Part shown: positions 52,578-60,415 of the stretch, in pieces
Position numbering within the stretch: position 1 is the stretch's first letter
Layout: each line of letters opens with the position of its first letter
Source of the DNA: DATHSY01 sp046729855
GTDB taxonomy: Bacteria; Actinomycetota; UBA4738; HRBIN12
DNA: 64,000 nucleotides
Direction of reading: 5' to 3'
Assembly: GCA_046729855.1 (NCBI GenBank)
Contig: JBKPHM010000064.1
Span: 1 to 64,000 of the forward strand
The notes under the pieces: generated by a model
What the model saw: only the letters and a program-made list of their open reading frames with translations
The model's database searches: none
Told to the model about the DNA's origin: nothing
Program-made: the position numbers and the translations under genes

Positions 52578-52902
52578 GTGATCGACTGCGCAGACCCACG
52601 GCGGCTCGCTGAGTTCTGGATTTCGTTAACGGGGTTCGAGCTCGGTCACGCGGGCGACGATTGGACGTCCGATCCGCGCGCCGGATGGGAGCACCAGGAT
52701 CGGTTTCCAGGTCCCCGAGGGCAAGGTCGTGAAGAATCGCGTCCACATCGATTTCGCCGCGAAGGACGAGGACGCGACCGCCAGACAGATCGAGGCGTTG
52801 GGTGCCGCCGGTCGGTGGGTTAGCGAGGACCCGGAGGACCCGTTCGTTGTCCTCTCCGACCCCGAGGGCAACGAATTCTGCATCGTCCGCAGCCCGGGCT
52901 GA
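52578..52902 (+). pseudogene. Frameshifted glyoxalase-like (VOC) gene
   Basis: The first frame gives VIDCADPRRLAEFWISLTGF and continues to about WTSDPRAGW. A one-base shift near 52690 is then needed to read STRIGFQVPEGKVVKNRVHI, DFAAKDEDATARQIEALGAA and DPFVVLSDPEGNEFCIVRSP to a stop at 52902. Together they make a normal single VOC module of the Glyoxalase_6 type. Upstream, VRFYQV in the same frame suggests that the N-terminus extended further. It is broken by at least one indel. Confidence 0.75.
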
Positions 52903-53328
52903 GCGGGCCCCTCGACCCTCCGGAGGAAGCGGTTCGTCGTCTGGAGCATCACCCTGGAACTCGGGAAGGAGCTCCGAGGTCGCGTCTACCAGGCCGATTC
53001 CGGAAACGAACGTCACTCCGTGGAGCGATCGAGAACATGCGTCGACGTGTGGGCCGCGGCGACGTTACGTATCTCCTGGGTTCCCTTCGATTCTGTTTCA
53101 CGCCAGTTCGCTCCATCGATCCGGCGGCTAGCCTCGCAGCGTGCCCCTAGAGCACGGGGCTTGCTACGAAGCCGCGTCGGTGTGCTCCCTCCCGACCCGA
53201 AGGGCCGGTTCGAGGGCGATTCCGTAGGCCATTAGCCCACGACGGGACGTCCAAACGGCCGGAATCGTTGAGCCGGCGTGTAGGACGAAGGCGTCTCGGG
53301 TAGCGCCTTCGAAACGCGGAGGTGAGCT
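52903..53328. other. Gap without a supported gene
   Basis: About 425 bases between the broken VOC gene and an RsbW-like gene. The open frames are short and of atypical composition. I see no RNA gene. The only clear signal is the strong GGAGG at 53318-53322, which belongs to the next gene. Confidence 0.5.
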
Positions 53329-53736
53329 CTGGCTACCGAAGCGCCGTACGAGTTCCGGCTTCCTCCCGACACCGCGGCCCCCGTGCTCGCCCGCATCGCC
53401 GTGGGTACGTTGATCCGGGACGTCCCAGAGGGTGTTGCCGCCGATGTGGCCGTCCTGACATCCGAGGTCGTCTCCAACGCGGTCGGGCACGCTAGGCCGA
53501 CCCAGTGGGAGGAAATCGTCCTCCGTGTGAACCGCGATAGACAGATTCGCGTCGAGGTCATCAACGGCGGAACGGGGTTCAGTCCACCCCCTCCCGTTCG
53601 CCCATCCCTGAACGAATCCGGATGGGGTCTCTTCCTCGTCGACCAGCTCGCCTCAGCGTGGGGCGTCGACCGGAGGGGCGATTGCACGATCGTATGGTTC
53701 GAAGTTGACTCGCAAACTAGCCGCCGGCCGGGGTAA
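53329..53736 (+). CDS. RsbW-like HATPase (CTG start)
   Basis: 135 residues if begun at CTG 53329, which is six bases after GGAGG. Stops close the frame 4 bases further upstream and the first ordinary start (GTG 53383) would remove 18 residues matching the N-terminus of the 50241 relative (both run hydrophobic strand, PxxxAPxLAR). GHKL elements: LTSEVVSNAVGHARPTQWEE with the N-box Asn kept, VEVINGGTGFSPPPP, and ESGWGLFLVDQLASAWGVD. Probably an anti-sigma factor/antagonist kinase. It converges with the phosphatase gene, two bases apart. Confidence 0.82.
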   Translation: MATEAPYEFRLPPDTAAPVLARIAVGTLIRDVPEGVAADVAVLTSEVVSNAVGHARPTQWEEIVLRVNRDRQIRVEVINGGTGFSPPPPVRPSLNESGWGLFLVDQLASAWGVDRRGDCTIVWFEVDSQTSRRPG

Positions 53737-53738
53737 TC

Positions 53739-54431
53739 TCAGACTCCGTCGGCCTGCTCGTCTGCGATGAAGAGTGGTTGTGCCTCAGCAACGCCCACGT
53801 TAGCGAACAGAGCGGGCGGTAGCGAGCTCCGATGCATCGTCTCGGTCTTGGGAAACATCAGGCGTAAGTCGGGCTTCCATGCGACGCCGTCGTTCGTCAG
53901 TCGATATACAGCTGGCATCGGCATGGTGCGCCCGAACTCGAGATCGGCTCGTGAGTCGAACGTACTTAGGATGATCCTGATGAGACCGGCATGACTGCCG
54001 ATCACCACGAGTCTTTGATTGTGCCTGCGGCGGATCTCCGAGATTGCAGCGATGCCTCGCTCCGCCGCCTCTCGACGTGACTCTCCTCCAGGCGCCCTGT
54101 AGTCGCCGTCTTGCGCGCTGAGGATCGAGTGGCGCAGCCGCTCGTCCTCCGACATCGCCTGGGTCGTCAGCCGCCGCTCCCGAAGCTCATCCATGATCTG
54201 AACCGTTAGACCGCGCCCTTGCGCGATCGGCGCCATGGTCTCGACGGCACGCCGGTACGGGCTCGAATACACCGCCTTGACCTCGAGGCCGGCCAGAGAT
54301 CGTGCCACCCGCAGCGCCTGCTCGCGGCCACCTGGCGTCAGCGAGCGCTCGTCCCCGAGCGGCTCGCCCGGCAGCGCTGCCTCCGGTTCGGCGTGCCGAA
54401 CGAGCAAGAGGGTGAGCGTCCCGCGACGCAC
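53739..54431 (-). CDS. Histidine phosphatase family protein
   Basis: 230 residues from GTG 54431. Phosphoglycerate-mutase-like fold with the phosphohistidine motif LLLVRHAEPEAA, the supporting KAVYSSPYRRAVETM, and the second His in VVIGSHAGLIRIIL. Members remove phosphate from sugars, nucleotides or proteins; the exact substrate is not predictable. Confidence 0.88.
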   Translation of the reverse strand: MRRGTLTLLLVRHAEPEAALPGEPLGDERSLTPGGREQALRVARSLAGLEVKAVYSSPYRRAVETMAPIAQGRGLTVQIMDELRERRLTTQAMSEDERLRHSILSAQDGDYRAPGGESRREAAERGIAAISEIRRRHNQRLVVIGSHAGLIRIILSTFDSRADLEFGRTMPMPAVYRLTNDGVAWKPDLRLMFPKTETMHRSSLPPALFANVGVAEAQPLFIADEQADGV

Positions 54432-54745
54432 CCATCGAACGTTAGCAGCGCGCGAGGTGTCTCTCGCGCTGCCGATCGTACGACACGGACTACAAGCACA
54501 AGCTTGGCTCGAAGTCGCAAAAGCGGTCGTTCTCCGACACCCTCTCAAGAGACTCGGCTCCGGTGGCTCGCTCGAATACACTGGAGAGGCCATACCGGGG
54601 TTGGCGGCTAGGAATCGAGAGCCCCAATCGTGACCTTGCGCATCCGCCTTAGAGCCACTCGACCCACCTGGAACAGGCCCTTGGTCCGTGGCTTGCCGCT
54701 GCGCCATCGGTACGGTCCCTCCGATGATGGCTGTTGGAGGGTCCT
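54432..54745. other. Gap without a supported gene
   Basis: About 310 bases between divergent genes. It should hold promoters for the phosphatase (leftward) and the SRPBCC protein (rightward). No gene, repeat or structured RNA is recognised. Confidence 0.5.
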
Positions 54746-55486
54746 ATGGCTGAGAGACGGATCGGCCTCGTTCTGGACACGCTATCCGCCGTCCCGATAT
54801 GGGCGGCTAGTCCCGTCGTCAGACCTTGGCATATGCGCTGGGGTGCTACAGACGCCGACGTGGCCGGACCGATGCCTGGCGACGACGTGGTGCCGCGAGC
54901 ACAGTTCGACGCGACTAGGGCGATCATGATCGATGCGCCAAGGGTGCAGGTGTGGCCGTGGATCGTGCAGCTCGGGTACGGCCGCGGTGGGTTCTACACG
55001 TACGATCTTGTTGACAATGGATGCGAACCGAGTGCCGATCGCATCGTCCCCGAGTTCCAAGAGCTTGATGTCGGCGACGAGATTCCGATGTGGCACGAAT
55101 GGCGCGGTCTTTCGATCGCGTACAACGTCACTTCCTTCGAGGCCCCGAAGTGGATGCTTTGGGTCCATAGACCGCATCCAGACGAACCATCGGACAGCAC
55201 ATGGAGTTGGCGCCTCGACGAGCTCCCTACAGGAAAGACTCGGCTCGTCACGCGGATGAAGCAGGACTACCGATGGGAGACTCCGCGCCTAGCATTGTTC
55301 AATCTGGTTCTCATGGAGCTTGGCGACTTCGCGATGGAGCGACGGATGCTGAAGGGAATCAAGGTCCGCGCCGAGAAGGTGAGCAACCTCGCACACCTTC
55401 GTCCGTCTGACGGCGACAAGCCCGTTGGAGCGAGGCGACTTGGCGACCGGTTTCGGCCGGGTCCGAGGCCGACGGCGTACCGATGA
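54746..55486 (+). CDS. SRPBCC-fold protein
   Basis: 246 residues from ATG 54746 with GGAGGG six bases before. The pattern AIMIDAPRVQVWPWIVQLGY, GRGGFYTYDLVDNG and later WRLDELPTGKTRLVTRMKQD is the START/SRPBCC ligand-binding fold seen in many actinobacterial proteins of unknown role. It lacks a signal peptide, so it is cytoplasmic. The ligand is unknown. Confidence 0.75.
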   Translation: MAERRIGLVLDTLSAVPIWAASPVVRPWHMRWGATDADVAGPMPGDDVVPRAQFDATRAIMIDAPRVQVWPWIVQLGYGRGGFYTYDLVDNGCEPSADRIVPEFQELDVGDEIPMWHEWRGLSIAYNVTSFEAPKWMLWVHRPHPDEPSDSTWSWRLDELPTGKTRLVTRMKQDYRWETPRLALFNLVLMELGDFAMERRMLKGIKVRAEKVSNLAHLRPSDGDKPVGARRLGDRFRPGPRPTAYR

Positions 55487-55849
55487 ACGAAGGGGTCGGG
55501 TCTCGAGGGGGACGCGTGTCGCAGAGCGTGATTCTGCGGCAGCCTTCGCCGCCGAACTGCCGCCGATTGACATTCTCGCTCGGTGGACGACCCTCAGCCT
55601 TTGAGCGACGGTGGGCTCGGATGTCCTTGCACGTGGGCGGTCGATTGCGTGGCTCGGCACCCGCGGGCGGCGACCGGCGATCGCCACAGTTCCAATAGGG
55701 CCTGAAAGTGCCCCTTGATTGATCGGTGCGCGAAGCGCCGGCCGATCGGAGCCTGCAAGGCGCACCGTTGGCTCTCCTCGGCTGATGGACCTCGGTGCCG
55801 GGGCGCCAACGTTGAGAAGCCGCCCGAACGTTGTCAAAGTCGGTCCGAG
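55487..55849. other. Gap without a supported gene
   Basis: About 360 bases. Short frames on both strands overlap without a credible start or composition. An imperfect GATCGG...CCGATC inverted repeat lies near 55730-55757. Nothing else is recognised. Confidence 0.45.
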
Positions 55850-57100
55850 ATGAAGAACCCCGATCCCCGCCTATATCGGGAAGCTGAGGTTGCCCTCCAG
55901 CTCACGGATGAGGGCAGCTACCGGGGATTCCTCTCCCGAGGGTGGATCGCGGGTCGTCTCCGGCGCCTCCTCGGCGGTAGGGAGTGGGACTACCGCAGAC
56001 CCTACCTTGATCGGAACGAGGCGGAGCGCCTGCAGCGGGACCTTGTCGAGATAGGAGTCGACGCCCGCTGGGAGGAGGATGCCCTGGTCATCACCGACCC
56101 GGAAGGACGCTGGCGCCCTGCTCGGATCTCGCCCAACCGGCACGGTCTGTACCAGGTAGGCAGGTTCGGCCGGGCGGCGCGGGCCGGCTCCGGCTTCGAG
56201 AGGGAGTGGGAAGAGGTCGTGCCTCTTCCCCGGGAGCGTCCGCTCCACGAGCAGGCGATCGCAGCCGCCCTCGACACCGAACGCGCTTTGGGCCCGGCGT
56301 TCGATCGGATCGAGGAGGAGGTCGACGTTCCTGTCCTCATCGACGCGCTGTCGTTGGTCCGCACGGACTACGCCCGGGAGCGTCTGTGCGTCCTGCTCGC
56401 CCACCACCGCGCCGTCGCGAAGGCAATCCCCGCCTTATCGCTGTTGACGCGGTTCCTCGACGCCGGCGACGATCACCTCCGCCGCAGCGCGGCCTACGCG
56501 ATCGCGACCATCGTCGGGCGTGCGGGCGCCGCTCCAGCCAAAGCTGCGGAGCCGGAGCTGCCGCGAGTCCTGCGGGAGCGGCTCTCCCAGGAAGGGGACG
56601 ATTCTGTCCGGGAGGAGCTGGAAGCCGCCCTCGGTGGGTTCGGCGAGTCACCACGCGAGCCACCGAAGGAGCACGCCGAGCGGTTCACGCTGGAGGTCCG
56701 GCGCTTCCTTGATTTCCTGAAGACGAAGCACGGGTTCGAGGAGCCCACGGTCGAGGACAGGTGGTTCTCTACGACCATCACATACCGGAACGACACCACC
56801 GCGGTTGTGGCGAGCGCCGATTGGCGCGACTCAATAGCGGAAGTCTTCCTCGTCGAGCTTCGCGAGGGTGCGATCCCCCTCTACCTCAACGGTGTAAGCG
56901 ACTCGCTCGCCCCGTCGCTGGTCTTGGACATGACCGACGGCGCGAAGCAGAGCCAGATGTTGACCGACCCTCGGGACAGGGAGCAGACGCGTCGACTGCT
57001 GGAGCGCGAGGCGGCGGCCCTGATGCTGTGTGAAGACGCGTTGCGGGGCGACTTCACGCGCTTTCACCGCGCGGTTGCCCGTCTGGCCGAGGAGCGCTAG
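55850..57100 (+). CDS. Large protein with HEAT-like repeats, unknown function
   Basis: 416 residues from ATG 55850. N-terminal 120 residues: a mixed domain with EWDYRRPYLDRNEAERLQRD and WRPARISPNRHGLYQVGRFG. Middle (about 150-270): alpha-helical pairs resembling HEAT repeats (DVPVLIDALSLVRTDYARER, DDHLRRSAAYAIATIVGRAG). C-terminal 140 residues: FTLEVRRFLDFLKTKHGFEE, TAVVASADWRDSIAEVFLVE, an aromatic and strand-rich unit of a kind found in immunity-type or SMI1-like proteins (weak resemblance). No catalytic motif. It stands alone in the accessory stretch. Confidence 0.65.
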   Translation: MKNPDPRLYREAEVALQLTDEGSYRGFLSRGWIAGRLRRLLGGREWDYRRPYLDRNEAERLQRDLVEIGVDARWEEDALVITDPEGRWRPARISPNRHGLYQVGRFGRAARAGSGFEREWEEVVPLPRERPLHEQAIAAALDTERALGPAFDRIEEEVDVPVLIDALSLVRTDYARERLCVLLAHHRAVAKAIPALSLLTRFLDAGDDHLRRSAAYAIATIVGRAGAAPAKAAEPELPRVLRERLSQEGDDSVREELEAALGGFGESPREPPKEHAERFTLEVRRFLDFLKTKHGFEEPTVEDRWFSTTITYRNDTTAVVASADWRDSIAEVFLVELREGAIPLYLNGVSDSLAPSLVLDMTDGAKQSQMLTDPRDREQTRRLLEREAAALMLCEDALRGDFTRFHRAVARLAEER

Positions 57101-57355
57101 CTTGGAGCACCACCGGGGTCAAGCGACCCGAGCATTCACCTCGCCACGAGCCCGAGTGCGAGAACTCGCTCCTCGGAGGGTCCGCCGTACCGGGGGCGGT
57201 TCCACTGATGAGTGGCGGGCACGAAGCGGGCGGCTCAGTGCGGCCAGCCCATTCGACAGACCGTACAACGCGAGCATCATCGGTACCCCATCCACCGGTC
57301 TCGCGTGGTCGACCGCCGCTAACAGACACCATTCGTCACGAACTCTAAGCGGGTC

Positions 57356-57478
57356 TCAGGCTTCGTCACTGGCCAAACCTTCCACAAACGCGGTGCGTGA
57401 TCGGGCGACCCACTGGCGAAAGGTTCGCGGCGCCGATCCGAGGATGTCGGCAAGTGGACCTACCGGGACGCTATTCGA
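57356..57478 (-). pseudogene. C-terminal remnant of an NmrA/SDR-type oxidoreductase
   Basis: The frame ending at 57356 reads PVGPLADILGSAPRTFRQWV then ARSRTAF, which closely resembles the last 30 residues of NAD(P)-binding NmrA-like proteins, where a PRTFxxWxxxxxxAF tail is usual. Upstream of this piece the frame has no similarity and no plausible start, so the rest of the gene is lost. Another example of a 3' end left behind without its gene. Confidence 0.5.
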
Positions 57479-57533
57479 ACCTGATCCGTCAACTCGACCG
57501 TCTGATCGGCGACTGACGCGATGGTGGCGCGCT

Positions 57534-57935
57534 TCAACTCGGCGCCGCCACGGCGAGCCCCAGCGCCCGAGCGGCGCGCGACATCCGGTCGTCATAGGTC
57601 ACCACTCGAGCCAGGTCGGCCCCAAACGCCAGGGCGGTGGCCAGGTGGATGGCATCGAGCGATCTGATGTCCTGGGGAAGCAAGGAACCTGCGGCGGTCA
57701 AGACTTCGTCGCTCACTCGCGCGAGGTCGAATCGGCTGAGGACGTCCCGGCCTCGAGCGATGGCATCGGCACCGAGCGGGAGAAGTGCTCGTGCCACCTC
57801 GGTTCGCGCGAGAGCACTGGAGACGAGCGGACGACGGCGTCGTAGGAACCGTCGAAGCGCGGCGGACTCGGACTCTCGAACGACGAGCTTCACGATGGCG
57901 GACGAATCCAGGTAGATGGCCCGCTCAGCGCTCAT
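57534..57935 (-). CDS. vapC: PIN-domain toxin (VapC-type)
   Basis: 133 residues from ATG 57935. PIN-domain RNase: acidic residues in AIYLDSSAIVKLVV (Asp), ALARTEVARALL (Glu), IRSLDAIHLATAL (Asp) and VVTYDDRMSRAA (Asp) make the metal site. Cleaves RNA, often tRNA or rRNA loops, when not held by the antitoxin. Its start overlaps the antitoxin gene by 11 bases. Confidence 0.93.
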   Translation of the reverse strand: MSAERAIYLDSSAIVKLVVRESESAALRRFLRRRRPLVSSALARTEVARALLPLGADAIARGRDVLSRFDLARVSDEVLTAAGSLLPQDIRSLDAIHLATALAFGADLARVVTYDDRMSRAARALGLAVAAPS

Positions 57936-58200
57936 CGCGTCGAAGACGCGCGAGGACGCGCGAGGGTGGTTCCTGGCCGGGAGCCAGCTTGATCGGCTCC
58001 GGGAGATCCGCGATTCCACCGGAGCCGGGTGAGAGGTCGCCCGAGACACGAAGACGCTCGAGAGGGCCACGATCAGGAAGCGGCGCGAGCACCGCAACCG
58101 GCCGCCCGCGATCAGTCACTTCGATGGTTTCACCAGCCTCCACGCGCCGGAGCAGCTCGCTGGCCCTTTGCCTCAGTTCTCGCACACCTACCCGACTCAT
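57925..58200 (-). CDS. vapB: Phd/YefM-type antitoxin (VapB-type partner)
   Basis: 91 residues. N-terminal Phd/YefM DNA-binding and dimer unit (VGVRELRQRASELLRRVEAG, TDRGRPVAVLAPL), then a proline-rich tail (DLSPGSGGIADLPEPIKLAP) that would wrap the toxin. It precedes and overlaps vapC, so one transcript makes both, and the complex normally represses its own promoter. Located 150 bases from tRNA-Gly. Confidence 0.9.
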   Translation of the reverse strand: MSRVGVRELRQRASELLRRVEAGETIEVTDRGRPVAVLAPLPDRGPLERLRVSGDLSPGSGGIADLPEPIKLAPGQEPPSRVLARLRRDER

Positions 58201-58346
58201 GTGCTATTCGTAGCACATTCTGGACGAGACACGCAAGCCCTACGCGGGTCGGGTGCTCGACCACGGACGGCCTGCGCCGTCGGGCAGACGTTCGAGTCCC
58301 GTTGCCTCTGGCGCGCGGAGCCGCTGGTCAGAGTCGGTACGAACGT

Positions 58347-58422
58347 TGGTGGACCCAAGGGGATTCGAACCCCTGACCTTCTGGCTGCCAGCCAGACGCT
58401 CTACCAGCTGAGCTATGGGCCC
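58347..58422 (-). tRNA. tRNA-Gly (GCC)
   Basis: Minus strand cloverleaf: acceptor GGGCCCA with TGGGTCC, D arm GCTC/GAGC, anticodon stem TCTGG/CCAGA around CTGCCAG (anticodon GCC), T arm AGGGG/CCCCT around TTCGAAT, discriminator A. Unlike tRNA-Asn in this window, a CCA end is encoded (58347-58349 on the plus strand as TGG). Its 3' end points into the accessory region. Confidence 0.97.
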
Positions 58423-58440
58423 GGACGAGCGCCCAGTCTA

Positions 58441-58815
58441 CTAACCCGAGGAGGCCACGCCCTGCGGTTCCCAGTCCACGCGGGGGGCGTCTGCCCAGAG
58501 GCGCTCGAGGTCGTAGTACTCGCGCTCCTCCTCGGCGAAGACGTGCACCACGATGTCGACGTAGTCGAGCAGCACCCACCTGGCGTCGCCCTCGCCCTCG
58601 CGCCGGACCGGCTTGACCCGGTGCGCCTCGCGAAGGACGCGCTCGACCTCGTCGACGATCGTCTTGACCTGGCGGTCGGTGGAACCGCTGGCGATCACGA
58701 AGTAGTCGGTGATCACGATCAGCTCGCGGACGTCGAGGATCACGATGTCGGCCGCCTGCTTCGCCGCCGCGGCCTGCGCCGCCGCGACGGCGGTCGGGCG
58801 GCTCTCGTTCACCAC
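58441..58815 (-). CDS. rsfS: Ribosomal silencing factor RsfS
   Basis: Binds ribosomal protein L14 and blocks subunit joining under starvation. 124 residues: AAAAKQAADIVILDVRELIV, TDYFVIASGSTDRQVKTIVD, VLLDYVDIVVHVFAEEEREY and YYDLERLWADAP, all family signatures. Follows the LCP/LytR_C gene, as in many Actinomycetota (nadD, LCP protein, rsfS). Confidence 0.96.
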   Translation of the reverse strand: MVNESRPTAVAAAQAAAAKQAADIVILDVRELIVITDYFVIASGSTDRQVKTIVDEVERVLREAHRVKPVRREGEGDARWVLLDYVDIVVHVFAEEEREYYDLERLWADAPRVDWEPQGVASSG

Positions 58816-58842
58816 TGACCCATCACCGCAGCCGATCTCCTC

Positions 58843-59804
58843 CTACTCGTCGAAGTCCTCGCCCACCACGATCGTCACGTCGGCGACGCCGGTCGGCGCG
58901 CCCGACACCGACACGGTACCCACCCCGAGCGCCGCCTGCGCGCGCTCCGCCGCTGGGCGATCGTCCGGCGTCGACGCCACCACGAGCGTCTCCGCGTGGA
59001 CGAAGCGCGCCGCGTTGCCCGACACCACGATACGGAACCCGGCCGGGATCAGGACCTCCGCCACGCTCGCGCCCACCCCCGGCTCGCCGCTCCCATTGAG
59101 GACGACCAGCGGGACGGGCAACACCGCGTCGCCACCGAACACGCGAGCGACAAGGTCGGCGGTGGGCCCCTCGGCGACGACGAGGGCGCCGCCGGGGATC
59201 TGCGCCATGGGCAGCGCCGCCACCTGTGGATCGGCCGCCGCGGCCAGCGCGCGAGCGACCGCACGCGCGTCGTCGACGTCGGCAAAGTCCTCCGCTCGCC
59301 AGTCCTGGTCCGACGACGCGAGTGCCCGGACGACGTCTCCCCACACGACCTGCCGTTCGGGCGATGCCAGCGTCTCGAGGACGCCGACACCGTCCAGCCG
59401 CTCGCCGGAGACGTGGAGGCCGCCCAGGCGATCGACGACGCCGGCGAGCCCGCCCGCGTTCAGCACACCGTAGTGCGCGACCCAGGCGCCGAGCGCGTTC
59501 GAGATCGCCGTCGCGGCAAGATCGCCGGGGAGCATTACGACGTCGGCTACGGTCGAGTCCCCGTGGCCGGGCACCGTCAGCGCGAGGTCGGGCGGGATCG
59601 TCACCACAGCGCCGGCCGCCCGCCGCCCGATGCGACGACCGCGACGAAGGGTCCCTCATCGCTCCGGACGACGAGCAACGTTTCCGTCCGCGGCCCCGGC
59701 GTGAGGTCGTCGCTCCCCCACATCACGTCCAGCCCGAACACCGTGCCGGTCGCGACCACGGCGAGCGCGAGCAGCGCGACGACCGGCGCCGCGCGCTCTG
59801 TCAC
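58843..59804 (-). CDS. LCP/LytR_C-type envelope protein, reading frame interrupted
   Basis: Two frames make one protein. The first (GTG 59804 to 59601, 67 residues) overlaps the nadD stop and carries a membrane helix (APVVALLALAVVATGTVFGL) and TETLLVVRSDEGPFVAVVAS. The second (58843-59607, 254 residues) continues with TIPPDLALTVPGHG, then a degenerate LytR-CpsA-Psr-like region (LGAWVAHYGVLNAGGLAGVV) and a C-terminal LytR_C domain (PLVVLNGSGEPGVGASVAEV). The break lies in a GGCGGGCGGCCGGCG run, so an indel is likely; translational coupling of two parts is the alternative. Catalytic arginines of true LCP ligases are not evident, so it may be non-enzymatic. Confidence 0.72.
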
Positions 59805-60394
59805 CGGTAGAGCGCCGCCTTCTCGATGAAGCTCTTGACGCCCTCGGGCAACAGGTACCGGATCGCCCGGCCCTCGCGGACGCGGGCTCGGATGTCCGAC
59901 GACGAGATCGCGAGCGCGGGGATCTTCATGACGGTCACGCGCGGGGCGTGCGCGGCGGCCGCGGCCTCGAGCCGGGAGAGGTCGTGACCCGGTCGCGTCG
60001 CGGCGATGAAGTGCGCGAGCGAGAGCGCCTCGTCGGGGTCCTTCCACTCGACGATCTCGAGGATCGCGTCGGCGCCCGTTATGAAGTACAGCTCCGCGTC
60101 GGGGTGCTCGGCCGCGAGCCGGCGGAGCGTCTCGACGGCGTACGTGGGACCGTCGCGATCGATCTCGATCCTCGAGACCGTGAACCGCGGGTTGCTCGCC
60201 GTCGCGACCACGGTCATCAGGTAGCGGGCCTCGGCGGGCGAGACCTCACGGTCGGCCTTCATCCACGGCTGCCCGGTGGGGACGAATACGACCGTGTCGA
60301 GCTGGAACTGGACGACCGCCTCCTCGGCGGTGACGAGGTGTCCGTGGTGGATTGGGTCGAACGTGCCGCCCATGATCCCGAGGCGCCGTCCCAT
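59801..60394 (-). CDS. nadD: Nicotinate-nucleotide adenylyltransferase
   Basis: Makes deamido-NAD from nicotinate mononucleotide and ATP. 197 residues: nucleotide motif IMGGTFDPIHHGHLVTAEEA (HxGH), substrate loop VFVPTGQPWMK, and ISSSDIRARVREGRAIRYLL near the end. The stop overlaps the start of the LCP-like gene (GTGA). Confidence 0.96.
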   Translation of the reverse strand: MGRRLGIMGGTFDPIHHGHLVTAEEAVVQFQLDTVVFVPTGQPWMKADREVSPAEARYLMTVVATASNPRFTVSRIEIDRDGPTYAVETLRRLAAEHPDAELYFITGADAILEIVEWKDPDEALSLAHFIAATRPGHDLSRLEAAAAAHAPRVTVMKIPALAISSSDIRARVREGRAIRYLLPEGVKSFIEKAALYR

Positions 60395-60415
60395 TGGCGC
60401 CTATCCTATGGCCGG

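Noticed and set aside
55483..55698. Plus-strand frame of 71 codons after the SRPBCC gene.
   Set aside because: Atypical composition, no ribosome binding site and overlap with other short frames; treated as non-coding.
58285..58310. GTTCGAGTCC sequence resembling a tRNA T loop on the plus strand, suggesting an att remnant.
   Set aside because: The bases around it do not pair into a T stem and no acceptor or anticodon arm is present, so it is probably chance.
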